Shown here piece by piece: positions 25,948 through 35,202 of a stretch of 64,000 nucleotides of DNA; position 1 is the stretch's first letter, and the number at the start of each line of letters is the position of its first letter. The DNA comes from Bacteroidota bacterium. Lineage in GTDB: Bacteria; Bacteroidota; Bacteroidia; B-17B0; Aurantibacillaceae. Location of the stretch: positions 34,315-98,314 of the forward strand of contig JAHEYF010000008.1 in the NCBI GenBank assembly GCA_023251755.1, given 5' to 3'. A program made the position numbers and the translations under genes. The notes beneath the pieces are model-generated. The model saw only the letters and a program-made list of their open reading frames with translations. It was not told the DNA's origin and made no database searches.

Positions 25948-26694
25948 ATGAACAAACAGATTTTCACCTCTATTGTTCTGCTGCTTGCAATTGGTTTTAT
26001 ACTCAGTGGCTGCAAACGCGAGAATTTATGCGATTGTGTAAAAGGTACAGGAAAAAGAAAAACTGAAACCAGGGATGTTTCCGGTTTTACCAAAATATAC
26101 ATGGAAGATAAAATTGATGTGTATTTTACGCAATCTTTAGACTCATCCTTTGAAGTAATGGTTGAAGCCGGTAATCATTTGCTTAACCTTATAAAAACAG
26201 AGGTGGTGGATGGAGAGCTTCGGATTAAAAACAACAACAAGTGCGGCTGGATGCGCAGTTATAAAAAGGATGAGATCAAAGTGTTTGTCAAAGCGCCTCA
26301 TCTTTATTTTCTGAACAATAATTCTGTTGGAAATTTTTATTGTGAAAACACCCTCAATGAAAAGCTTATCGATTATTCTGTACGCAACTCAGGAGATGTT
26401 TATTTGAATGTAATTTGCACACAAGCTGTGGGGCATCTGCACGGTGCCGGGGATATTTATATTTCGGGGGCTGCGGGTGAGCACGATGTGCATTGTACCG
26501 GACAGGGTTTTGTGAATGCCGGTGAATTGACCACCAACTATACCTGGATTCATTATGATTCCAGCGGAAGGGCCCGTGTGAAAACTTCCGGCCTGCTTTA
26601 TGTTATGTTATACGGTAGCGGAGATGTGTACTATACCGGGGCCAATACTATACACAGTGAAATTTATGGCAAAGGAAAACTGATTAGTTATTAA
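25948..26694 (+). CDS. DUF2807 (GIN-domain) lipoprotein
   Basis: The 248-residue product has a lipoprotein signal with lipobox LSGC (Cys22). The body matches the DUF2807 head domain, a right-handed beta-helix of short repeats seen here as FTKIYMEDKIDVYF, NSGDVYLN, GAGDIYISG and GSGDVYYTG. Such proteins are common in Bacteroidota and are thought to be surface or periplasmic, but no reaction is known. It starts 5 bp after the PagL-like gene, and its stop overlaps the next start (TAATG), so the three genes are co-transcribed and probably translationally coupled. Confidence 0.88.
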   Translation: MNKQIFTSIVLLLAIGFILSGCKRENLCDCVKGTGKRKTETRDVSGFTKIYMEDKIDVYFTQSLDSSFEVMVEAGNHLLNLIKTEVVDGELRIKNNNKCGWMRSYKKDEIKVFVKAPHLYFLNNNSVGNFYCENTLNEKLIDYSVRNSGDVYLNVICTQAVGHLHGAGDIYISGAAGEHDVHCTGQGFVNAGELTTNYTWIHYDSSGRARVKTSGLLYVMLYGSGDVYYTGANTIHSEIYGKGKLISY

Positions 26695-28001
26695 TGAAAT
26701 TAAAACCTTTAATATTTATAACACTGAGCATCCTTGCTCAAATTACCCTGCATGGGCAAAGCGGCAAAGACGATTATGTGAACGATAATTACATCCGTTA
26801 CCAGGACTGGGTTTACAAACGCAACATCAAAACCGTTCAACTGCATGAAATATCCTGGGAACTATCAGCGCCCTTGCTTGAATGGGGAACGGAACAGCAA
26901 TTGGAATTAAGTTTTGATGATTTGGATGCGGGGTCTAAACAATATACCTATACGCTGGTTCACTGTGATGCCGCCTGGAACCCAACCGATTTAATGCAGG
27001 CCGAATACCTTGGCGGGTATTTTGAAGACAATATTTCGAATTATAATTATTCATTTAACACTCTTCAAAAATACACGCATTACAAGGTTGTTTTTCCAAA
27101 CAACTCAATGAAAATTACCAAGAAGGGAAATTATATTGTAAAAGTTTACCAGGACAGCGATAAAGAAAACCTTGTACTCACCAAACGTTTTATGGTGTTT
27201 CAGAATTTAATTACCATTGTTGGCAATGTACACCAGGGCGCGGCAGCCGATGATTATTTTAATAAACAGGAAGTTGATTTCAGTATTTTATTCGGAGGCT
27301 ACAACCTTACGAATCCCTTTGCCGATTTAAAAGTGGTCATTGCCCAAAACAACCGATGGGACAATGCCTTGTATGGACTAAAACCCATGTTTGTAAAAGA
27401 CAAAGAGCTTACTTACGATTACGACGACAACAGCAACACCTTTGAAGGCGGCAATGAATTCAGGAACTTTGACATGAAAAGCATCCGTTTTCTGAGCCAG
27501 TTTTTAAAAGCTGCGTACAAAGATTCCAACAATGTAAACCACGTTGATTTACTGACCGATGAATTAAAAACCTATAAGCGTTATACGCAGGTGCAGGATA
27601 TTAACGGCGGCTACCTAGTTAAAATTCAGGAGCGCGACAACAGCGAAATAGAAGCCGATTATTGTATGGTTAATTTTTTCTTCCCTTATGATAACCCTAT
27701 GCACAATGGTAATTTTTATGTGATGGGTAAATTAAGCGACTGGAGAATGAACAAAGAAAACCGTATGATTTACAATTACAAACGTATGGGGTATGAATGC
27801 AATATATATTTAAAGCAGGGTTATTACAATTATGAATATGTTTTTTTAGAAGATGGTAAAACAGCGGCTGATGAAACACTGATTGAGGGCAAGCACTGGG
27901 AAACGGAAAACGAATACACTATATATGTATACCACCGTGCCCAGGGAACCTACTACGACCAGTTGATTGGATTGAAACGCATGAATTCGATGCGGAAATA
28001 G
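26694..28001 (+). CDS. Type IX secretion system plug protein (DUF5103 family)
   Basis: The 435-residue product has a signal peptide (to about residue 22, HGQ) and the beta-rich layout of DUF5103, the family identified as the periplasmic plug of the SprA translocon. Family-typical segments include IKTVQLHEISWELSAPLLE near the N-terminus, FDDLDAGSKQYTYTLVHCDAAW, and DYCMVNFFFPYDNP followed by FYVMGKLSDWR in the C-terminal domain. The plug closes the translocon pore when the PorV-bound form is absent. The start overlaps the DUF2807 stop by one base. It ends 2 bp from the convergent gene at 28004. Confidence 0.88.
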   Translation: MKLKPLIFITLSILAQITLHGQSGKDDYVNDNYIRYQDWVYKRNIKTVQLHEISWELSAPLLEWGTEQQLELSFDDLDAGSKQYTYTLVHCDAAWNPTDLMQAEYLGGYFEDNISNYNYSFNTLQKYTHYKVVFPNNSMKITKKGNYIVKVYQDSDKENLVLTKRFMVFQNLITIVGNVHQGAAADDYFNKQEVDFSILFGGYNLTNPFADLKVVIAQNNRWDNALYGLKPMFVKDKELTYDYDDNSNTFEGGNEFRNFDMKSIRFLSQFLKAAYKDSNNVNHVDLLTDELKTYKRYTQVQDINGGYLVKIQERDNSEIEADYCMVNFFFPYDNPMHNGNFYVMGKLSDWRMNKENRMIYNYKRMGYECNIYLKQGYYNYEYVFLEDGKTAADETLIEGKHWETENEYTIYVYHRAQGTYYDQLIGLKRMNSMRK

Positions 28002-28003
28002 AA

Positions 28004-29503
28004 TTAAAACGTTTCTATTTTATCAAAGCCTTCGTTGTTGAATTTACACCTGGCCCAGCCATAAAAATTGAAGACCCAAAACACATTGTTTTCATAAAAA
28101 TCATTTTTCAGTTTCGATAATTTATCACTTAATATTTCGAATATTTCTTTTTGTTTAACGGGTGTGTTGGCAACAATTAATTTTTTAAGTGAGGAAATAA
28201 TTATTTTTTCAAACTGGTAATAGGCTGTATTTACTAATAAATTACGGTAGGTGTTGTTTATCGCGTATTCTAAATAATCAAACTGTCCCATCTCATAAAA
28301 TAAAATAAGCCTGTATATTTTCAACAGGTTGGTCACGCTTTTCATGACTGCCGGGTTTTCTAAATTATCCATTTTATTTACCCAGTAAAGCGCCTTTTTA
28401 AAATCGCTTTGCATAAAATAATTCACCGATAAATTATTAATGGTGTGAATCCTGAAATCTATCCGTATTTCTTCCTGTTTCAACTCAAATTCCTTATCAA
28501 GTTTTTTCAGCAGGTTTGTTTTATTGGCAGGAGCCCCGTGCCGCAACCAATACACCTCATACAGAAAGCAGGTGTCTGTTTTGTAATGTTCATTGCTTTT
28601 GAATTTAACCTGAATATTTTTTAATTCATCCAGGGTTTGTTTCATCATCTTGTAATTTCTGATACTGGAATAAGAATACATTAAATTGGTTAAGGAATAA
28701 ATAGAGGTTTGCTCCTGTTCCCGGTTTTTATTTTTTATTTTTTCAAACAGCACTACGCATTGTTTAAAATGATAGCTGGCCGATTCGTAATTTTTTATGG
28801 TCACATAATACAAGCCAAGCCCCATGTAATACTTCCATTTTGAGGCCAGCGACAAGGGGTAATTCTCCCCTTTTTTAAGTATGGGTGCAATAATTTCTGT
28901 GAGCTCCTTCAGGTCCACCTCGTTTCTAATCACTATATTTTTCTTCAGTTTAAATGCACGCACCCTGCCCATAAAATTATTGAATTCAATTTCCCTTTTT
29001 ATTTTTTCAAGCAACTCATCCAGTTCACGTTCACTGTCGTTGGCTTTTGCATAGTTCCCCGATAAATTGAGTTCAAGGTTTATTTTAGAAACAAATTCCG
29101 TAATTATTAAACTGTAAGAATACAGCTCATTCTTTTGAGCCAGTTTAAGGGCCTTGGTTAATATATCAAGGCTTTGCTTGTACAGCGAACGTTTATACAT
29201 TGTTTCGGCTGCCGATAACATTTTACCCAGGTGACTGATGGGTGAACCGGTATTGAACTCCGAAATAAAATCCTCCACCTGCACCTGCAGGTAATTTTTT
29301 ATCCGGGAGAAATTTTTTAGTTTGCACTGGTCTTTTATTTCCTGTTCGTTTGCTTTTGCCTGTTTCTCATACATTTCAAACACGGTTAAATACCCGCTGT
29401 TGTCATGTACAGAGTGGGACAAACATTGTTGTTTAAAAAGCAGACGTTCTTTTTTTGTCAAGGAATGGATCAGTTCATGCAGTTTATTGGAAAAGGTTTT
29501 CAT
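28004..29503 (-). CDS. Uncharacterised ~500-residue helical-repeat protein, paralogue 3
   Basis: The 499-residue product is the close sister of the protein at 889-2385: MKTFSNKLHELIHSLTKKERLLFK, SGYLTVFEMYEKQ, FSRIKNYLQ, LSAAETMYKRSLY and the terminal FNFYGWARCKFNNEGF all match in order. It is all-helical with TPR-like spacing, and has no signal peptide or membrane segment. It converges tail to tail on the T9SS plug gene with only 2 bp between stops, and is divergent from the lipoprotein gene at 29608. The function is unknown. The neighbourhood again involves type IX secretion, as for the other two paralogues. Confidence 0.87.
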   Translation of the reverse strand: MKTFSNKLHELIHSLTKKERLLFKQQCLSHSVHDNSGYLTVFEMYEKQAKANEQEIKDQCKLKNFSRIKNYLQVQVEDFISEFNTGSPISHLGKMLSAAETMYKRSLYKQSLDILTKALKLAQKNELYSYSLIITEFVSKINLELNLSGNYAKANDSERELDELLEKIKREIEFNNFMGRVRAFKLKKNIVIRNEVDLKELTEIIAPILKKGENYPLSLASKWKYYMGLGLYYVTIKNYESASYHFKQCVVLFEKIKNKNREQEQTSIYSLTNLMYSYSSIRNYKMMKQTLDELKNIQVKFKSNEHYKTDTCFLYEVYWLRHGAPANKTNLLKKLDKEFELKQEEIRIDFRIHTINNLSVNYFMQSDFKKALYWVNKMDNLENPAVMKSVTNLLKIYRLILFYEMGQFDYLEYAINNTYRNLLVNTAYYQFEKIIISSLKKLIVANTPVKQKEIFEILSDKLSKLKNDFYENNVFWVFNFYGWARCKFNNEGFDKIETF

Positions 29504-29607
29504 AGGGGGAATTAAGTTAAAGAATTAAAGTTTAAAATTCAAAGGATAATATTCCTTTGGCATCACTTATCTTTACACCTTTTTAAACATAAGCAAAAGT
29601 ACTGATT

Positions 29608-30552
29608 ATGCAGGTGAAATTTATTCTTTTTATATGTATACTCATCGGCCTTGCCGGCTGTAGTGATAATGATAGTATAGGGAACAGGGATGAATTTATT
29701 GAACACAATGGTTTTCCGAAAAAAGTGCAGGTGCCCGAAAACTTTACCGATCCCAAATGGCAGGTGCTTGGCGGGGATTATATGTTTTATGTAGAAGAAA
29801 TTGATTTTGGAGGAGCCAAAAAAAGTATGCTGGTGGTAGGCAATAAAAAGGAAAAACTTTTTTGCTCTTCCCTGAACATAAACAGGTTTTTAATTTTGGG
29901 CCGGCAGGGGGATGACAAGCACGGGGGGAAATTTATTGTCCCTTACGAACATATACAAAAAAGCGATTATGAATTTTCGACTGATTTAACCGAGTTCAAC
30001 AGGATGCTTACCTCTGTTGCTGTGCTTAAAAATTTTACATGGAAAAACGAAATGAAGAACAGGATACTGAGTACCCTGCTTATGAACAGTCAGCTCCGTG
30101 GCCTGAGTGCGCTTGAAAACGAGGCTTTGCTGGAAGACAGTCTGATGCCTAAGGAAAGGAAGATTCAGGAACTGTTTAAAGGCCGGAGCCAGTGGAACCT
30201 TCGCAATTTTTTACGTTTTAACAGCGAAACAGATTTGTGTATAGAAATAGAACGATCGGGGTTTTCTGATTTTACAAGACCGGAGGCCATGAATTCACTT
30301 TGCCTTGGAAGGGAAATTTTTAAGAACAACGAATTTGATTTTAAAGACAAGCGCAACCTGTTTATATATTACCCTTTTGTATCGTACACAAAAGAACTTC
30401 AGAATAAACAGGGGGATTACAAAATCTATTATTGGCCGGCTGTGAATATACTAAGCTTTAAAATGTCCTTTACCCCCGATGGTTATCCGCAGTTTACGCG
30501 CAAAAACCTGTATGTTTCTTTATTGGACAGGAAAATAAAAAAGTTTGATTAG
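29608..30552 (+). CDS. Lipoprotein of unknown function
   Basis: The 314-residue product has a lipoprotein signal with lipobox LAGC (Cys18), so it should be anchored to a membrane facing the periplasm or surface. I do not recognise its family. The body is mixed alpha/beta with many charged residues; there are no cysteines forming obvious pairs and no repeat. A TATCTTTA box at 29568-29575 resembles the -7 promoter element with a G-to-A change. The stop is 4 bp from the convergent rodA stop. Confidence 0.8.
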   Translation: MQVKFILFICILIGLAGCSDNDSIGNRDEFIEHNGFPKKVQVPENFTDPKWQVLGGDYMFYVEEIDFGGAKKSMLVVGNKKEKLFCSSLNINRFLILGRQGDDKHGGKFIVPYEHIQKSDYEFSTDLTEFNRMLTSVAVLKNFTWKNEMKNRILSTLLMNSQLRGLSALENEALLEDSLMPKERKIQELFKGRSQWNLRNFLRFNSETDLCIEIERSGFSDFTRPEAMNSLCLGREIFKNNEFDFKDKRNLFIYYPFVSYTKELQNKQGDYKIYYWPAVNILSFKMSFTPDGYPQFTRKNLYVSLLDRKIKKFD

Positions 30553-30556
30553 GAAA

Positions 30557-31858
30557 TTACCTTAGGATCAACAGACGGTTTGCATCTAATTTAATAAAGA
30601 TAAAGAGCAAAATAGTAAAACTCCACAAGGAGGAACCCCCATAACTAAAGAAGGGAAGCGGAATTCCAATGACCGGGGCCAGGCCTATTGTCATACCAAT
30701 ATTTACAGCGAGGTGGAAAAACAACACACTGGCTACACCATACCCATAAATACGGCCAAAGGGCGAACGCTGCCTTTCAGAGATATTTATGACTCTTAAA
30801 ATAAGGGCTAATTGCAACAGAATTACAACAGAGCTTCCGATAAAACCCCATTCTTCGCCAACGGTACAAAATATAAAATCGGTGTCCTGCTCCGGAACAA
30901 AATCGTATTTGGTTTGTGTACCCTTTAAATACCCTTTGCCAGCAAAGCCACCGGAACCAATCGCTATTTTGGCCTGGTTCACATTATAGCCTTCTTTTTT
31001 TAAATCAACGGTTCCCCTTCCCAGCAATACATCTATTCTTATTTTTTGATGCGGTTCCAACTTTTCATAAATTTTACTGGTACCCATTACCATGGAACAG
31101 GCAACGGAGCCAATCAACACAACGAGGAAAAAATTTTTACGGTTGCGCTTAATAAACAAAAATGAAACAAGGCAGAGGGAGCCAATAATAACAAATAAAT
31201 AAGTATTGTTTACCAATAAGGCCAGTATAAATAAAACCACCGCCAGCAAGCCGATTAATAAAAAATTTACCGAAAGGCCTTCGCGGTACAGGGTAAATAC
31301 AAAGGCTATAAACACAATAGCGAGCCCCGTTTCGTCCTGAAGCAGTTTAATGATAATGAGTGGTGCGCCAATAATTATTCCTGCAATAATGGTGTTTTTA
31401 TATTTTGTAAGTAAGCTGGATTCATTGGATCTGTGTTCATCTATTTTAAGGTTCACGTTGCTTAAAAACTTAGCGAGGGCCAGGTTGGCTGCAAACTTCA
31501 TAAACTCTGCAGGTTGTATGCCCACATCCCCAAACCTGAACCAGGATCTGCTTCCCTTTACTTCACGTCCAAGGTACGGAACAGCTATACAGGCGATTAC
31601 AACTATACTATAAAAAATATAAGCGAACACAGTGTAAAAATTGGCGTCCAGCATCAGTATCAGAATCGCAAGCAGTGCGGCCCCTCCAATCCAGATAAGC
31701 TGCTTGCCATATTTTTGTGAGATGTCGAGGATGTTGCTGTGCTGGTCGTTGTATACTGCTGCATATATATTGAGCCAGCCCATAAACACAAGCAAAGCAT
31801 ATATCAACACGGTAACGCGGTCAACATTATAAAACAACTGTTTTTCTTTTTCTCTCAC
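30557..31858 (-). CDS. rodA: Peptidoglycan glycosyltransferase RodA
   Basis: The 433-residue, ten-segment membrane protein belongs to the SEDS family (FtsW/RodA/SpoVE), which polymerises lipid II into glycan strands during cell elongation. Visible motifs are YLGREVKGSRSWFRFG, GxxQPAEFMKFAANLALAKFL, PEQDTDFIFCTVGEEWGFIG with the conserved acidic run, and GLAPVIGIPLPFFSYGGSS. It follows mrdA (its PBP2 partner) after 3 bp, and the pair should form one complex guided by MreBCD. Confidence 0.95.
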   Translation of the reverse strand: MREKEKQLFYNVDRVTVLIYALLVFMGWLNIYAAVYNDQHSNILDISQKYGKQLIWIGGAALLAILILMLDANFYTVFAYIFYSIVVIACIAVPYLGREVKGSRSWFRFGDVGIQPAEFMKFAANLALAKFLSNVNLKIDEHRSNESSLLTKYKNTIIAGIIIGAPLIIIKLLQDETGLAIVFIAFVFTLYREGLSVNFLLIGLLAVVLFILALLVNNTYLFVIIGSLCLVSFLFIKRNRKNFFLVVLIGSVACSMVMGTSKIYEKLEPHQKIRIDVLLGRGTVDLKKEGYNVNQAKIAIGSGGFAGKGYLKGTQTKYDFVPEQDTDFIFCTVGEEWGFIGSSVVILLQLALILRVINISERQRSPFGRIYGYGVASVLFFHLAVNIGMTIGLAPVIGIPLPFFSYGGSSLWSFTILLFIFIKLDANRLLILR

Positions 31859-31861
31859 GGC

Positions 31862-33712
31862 TCAATGCTTTTTTTCAGGTGGAACATTTTTTCCTGTTAT
31901 CAGGTCTGCTTCCAGCATACGTTTCTCTATTTCCTTCCGCTCTACTTTTCTTTTAATATACTTTTCAATAATTAAACTCGAAATAGGGGCCGCCCAGGTG
32001 CCACCAAAACCGGAGTTTTCTACCACACAGGCGATCGCAATTTTTGGGTTGTCGCGCGGGGCAAATGCCACAAATACAGCGTGGTCTTTACCATGCGGGT
32101 TTTGAGCGGTACCTGTTTTACCACAAATAACAATGTCTTTAATTTTAGAAGCCGCAGCAGTTCCCGCCTCCACTACTTTTTGCATACCGTTGATTACGTT
32201 GTCGTAATACTCCGGGTTTTGAACCAGGGTGTATTGTTTTACTTTGTACTTCGGGTCTATTTTATTGGGATCGTTGCCCACCGCCCTTATTACATGCGGA
32301 ATATAATAAAAGCCTTTGTTGGCAATGGCACAAATTACATTGGCCATTTGTATGGGGACAATGGTTAACTCAGCCTGCCCTATACCCAAAGAAACAATGG
32401 TGTTTGAGCGCCAGCCGTTTTCTCCGAACACTTTGTTGTAATATTTTATACTCGGTACATTCCCCGGTTTTTCATAGGGAATATCGTAACCCAATTTTTT
32501 TCCTACACCAAAACTCATTACATTGTCGCGCCAGTGCTGGTAACCATCCTTAAAATGCGGGTACCTGGCCTGGTCAACAATACTCCGGAAAACATAACTA
32601 TAATAGGAGTTGCAGGAGTACTGAATAGAAGCGGTTAAATCGGCAGCAGGGTGACGATGGCATTTGGGTTTACCCCCCATGGGCGGATAACCCATGTTGC
32701 AGGGGTAAACGGTATGTATGCCCAACACGCCGTCGTTTTGCCCCACCAGCGCATCAATTAATTTAAAAATGGAGCCGGGAGGGTACATAGCTTGTGATGC
32801 CCTGTTGAACAAAGGGTTGTACAAAGTATCCTGGTACATTTTAGAAAAGTTTTTGGCGCGGTCGTGCCCCACCAATAAATTTGGGTCGTAGGCCGGAGAA
32901 GAAACAATGCAAAGCACCTCTCCGTTGGAAGGGTCAATAGCAACTATACTTCCTTTTTTTCCCTGCATCAACTGCTCGCCATAGGCTTGTATTTCCGCAT
33001 CAAGTGTACAGGTCAAACCTAAACCTGATACTCCGGCGGTATCAAACTTCCCGTTCATGTAACTTCCCTTTTCCTGGTTGTGTACGTCTACCATCACTAC
33101 CCTTACTCCTTTTTTTCCTCTTAAAGGTATTTCATACGACCGTTCAATTCCGCTCACACCAATGTAATCACCCTCGTGGTAATAAGGATCTTTTTCCGCT
33201 TTTTCTTTGCTCACCTCACCAATATAACCTAATAAGTGTCCTGCTATTTTCATCGGGTAGCTGCGCACCGAACGTTTCTGAAAATAAAAACCGTTGAAAC
33301 GGAACATTTTTTCCTGCAGCTTGGCATACATTTCAGTGGTCAGGGCCTTTTCAAATATGGATGATTTACGGCGCCCATTCACCAGCTTCGCGCGGTCGAT
33401 CCGTTTTTTAAATGTCTGCGGATCAATGTTTAATATTTTGCAGAGTGTAAGTGTATCGCAACCTTTTACATCAATAGGAATCACCATTAAATCGTTGGAA
33501 GGTTCATTCACCACTAATTTTTTTCCGTTGCGGTCAAATATATAACCACGGGGCGGGTAATCGGTCAGGTACCTGAAAGCATTGTTGTTGGCGGCGTCCT
33601 TGTATTGTTCATCCATTATCTGAATGTAAAAAAGCCGGAAAATGTAGATGACAACTACAAATACAAACAAACCACCTATAATGTATTTCCGGTCGGACAG
33701 CTGGTTGTTCAT
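31862..33712 (-). CDS. mrdA: Penicillin-binding protein 2 (elongation transpeptidase)
   Basis: The 616-residue product has a single N-terminal membrane segment (about 11-30), a dimerisation domain with PPRGYIFDRNG, and a transpeptidase domain with the full penicillin-binding set: Ser314-x-x-Lys317 (PGSIFK), Ser366-Cys-Asn368, and Lys532-Thr-Gly-Thr535. It cross-links peptidoglycan peptides with RodA in the elongasome and is the target of beta-lactams. Its start overlaps mreD by 4 bp (ATGA type), so the genes are translationally coupled. Confidence 0.96.
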   Translation of the reverse strand: MNNQLSDRKYIIGGLFVFVVVIYIFRLFYIQIMDEQYKDAANNNAFRYLTDYPPRGYIFDRNGKKLVVNEPSNDLMVIPIDVKGCDTLTLCKILNIDPQTFKKRIDRAKLVNGRRKSSIFEKALTTEMYAKLQEKMFRFNGFYFQKRSVRSYPMKIAGHLLGYIGEVSKEKAEKDPYYHEGDYIGVSGIERSYEIPLRGKKGVRVVMVDVHNQEKGSYMNGKFDTAGVSGLGLTCTLDAEIQAYGEQLMQGKKGSIVAIDPSNGEVLCIVSSPAYDPNLLVGHDRAKNFSKMYQDTLYNPLFNRASQAMYPPGSIFKLIDALVGQNDGVLGIHTVYPCNMGYPPMGGKPKCHRHPAADLTASIQYSCNSYYSYVFRSIVDQARYPHFKDGYQHWRDNVMSFGVGKKLGYDIPYEKPGNVPSIKYYNKVFGENGWRSNTIVSLGIGQAELTIVPIQMANVICAIANKGFYYIPHVIRAVGNDPNKIDPKYKVKQYTLVQNPEYYDNVINGMQKVVEAGTAAASKIKDIVICGKTGTAQNPHGKDHAVFVAFAPRDNPKIAIACVVENSGFGGTWAAPISSLIIEKYIKRKVERKEIEKRMLEADLITGKNVPPEKKH

Positions 33713-34230
33713 ATTGAGATTTTATCGTTGCGGTAAAACAAAAACTGAACTATGTAAATAAATACAAAAGTAGCCAGGGTGCTGCCCAATGCCCTTAGGA
33801 GGGTGGAGAAAAATTCAGAAAAGCCAAACACTTCGAGGTAGAAAAAAACAAAATGATGTATAAAAATTAAGATGAGTGCATAAGTAGAAAACCATGTTTT
33901 ACCCATGTATTGTACAGTTGGTTTCATTACATTGTCGTAGCCTTCACGCGGGGAAATCAGTTTTAAAATATGCGTCCTCGAAAACCCCATCAACACACAG
34001 GCTGCGGCATGCATACCGCCTGTATCGTAAAAAGCATCCATGGTTAAGCCCAGTACAAATGAAGCAAAAAGAACAATGATTTTAGGGGTTTCAAAAGGAA
34101 GCATTAAAATAAACAACACATAAGGCAACAACACGAAATGCGAACCTAAAGGGACGTGTGATATCACCAATACCTGTAACAAGGAGAGGATCAGGAAGCG
34201 CGCAATATTTTTTAATACATCAATGATCAT
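33709..34230 (-). CDS. mreD: Rod shape-determining protein MreD
   Basis: The 173-residue product is a small integral membrane protein with about five hydrophobic segments and the MreD-type start (ARFLILSLLQVLVISHVPLG). It links MreC to the rest of the elongasome in the inner membrane. Sequence conservation in this family is low, and gene position between mreC and mrdA is the main support. It overlaps both neighbours by 4 bp. Confidence 0.88.
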   Translation of the reverse strand: MIIDVLKNIARFLILSLLQVLVISHVPLGSHFVLLPYVLFILMLPFETPKIIVLFASFVLGLTMDAFYDTGGMHAAACVLMGFSRTHILKLISPREGYDNVMKPTVQYMGKTWFSTYALILIFIHHFVFFYLEVFGFSEFFSTLLRALGSTLATFVFIYIVQFLFYRNDKISI

Positions 34231-35075
34231 TTGTTCTTTTTCTCCTCTTCTTTTGTTATAATCAGCTCCAGACTGTCCTGTTCCAGCTTGGAATTGTTTT
34301 TTACCACGTAGACATAATTCAGTTTTTTGAAATCGGCATTCAGTTTTATTTTTAATGTTAAAAAAGCATCTCCCTGTTTTCGTTCAAAACTCTCCACAAA
34401 ACCAACCATTACCCCTTCCGGAAAAATATCTGACAAGGCACTGGTTACAATGGTGTCTCCTTTTATTAACCTTACGTGAGTGGGAATATCGATCACGGTA
34501 GCGTAACGGTAATCACCTCCATCCCAGATGAGGCCTCCGTAAGACCCGTCTTTCTTTACTTTGCAGGGAACTTTAGGGTCTTTGTGCAGAATAGAATACG
34601 CTGTAGAAAAATTAGGCGATACATCCTTTACCCAGCCAATTACTCCGTCTGTATTGATCACAGCGTTGTCTTTTTCTACTCCCTGATCAGAGCCTATGTT
34701 GAGTGTAATGTAATTGGACCTTCGGTTGGTGGTGCTGTTGATGACCTTGCCCTGTGTGTAGACATATTTTTTCCGGTACAAAGTATCGTTGATGGTAAAA
34801 ACTTTTTGTGGCAAAATATCGTAACTTGATTTTAACTGGTTGCGCAAACGGGCATTTTCATCTGCTAATTTCAGGTTGGCATCTTTCAGTAATAAATATT
34901 CCCTTCCGTTAGATACGGCAGCATACAGGTTGCCGGAAACTGAATTAGCAGAGTTTAGCAGGCTTGTACTTTGATAACTGCGGCTCTGTATGATAAGCAC
35001 AAAACAGCTTACTTCCAGCAGCAGGAACAAAAAGAAAAAATGATTTCTATATATAAAACTGATTAGGTTGCGCAT
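34227..35075 (-). CDS. mreC: Rod shape-determining protein MreC
   Basis: The 282-residue product has one N-terminal membrane segment (about 10-30), a short coiled coil (LKDANLKLADENARLRNQL) and a periplasmic beta-domain with INSTTNRRSNYITLNIGSDQGV and GVIGWV, typical of MreC. It scaffolds MreD, PBP2 and RodA in the periplasm. The C-terminus ends in an unusual Lys/Glu run (KEEEKKNK) that overlaps the mreD start by 4 bp. Confidence 0.93.
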   Translation of the reverse strand: MRNLISFIYRNHFFFLFLLLEVSCFVLIIQSRSYQSTSLLNSANSVSGNLYAAVSNGREYLLLKDANLKLADENARLRNQLKSSYDILPQKVFTINDTLYRKKYVYTQGKVINSTTNRRSNYITLNIGSDQGVEKDNAVINTDGVIGWVKDVSPNFSTAYSILHKDPKVPCKVKKDGSYGGLIWDGGDYRYATVIDIPTHVRLIKGDTIVTSALSDIFPEGVMVGFVESFERKQGDAFLTLKIKLNADFKKLNYVYVVKNNSKLEQDSLELIITKEEEKKNK

Positions 35076-35202
35076 CTGCGGCTCTGATTTTTATCTTCTA
35101 AAAACCCCAATAGTATTGAGATTACTCATGAACCAATTGAAAAAACAATCATGATTTTCTCTGATTAATTCAATAAATAAAGCTACAAAGCAAAAAGGCG
35201 GC

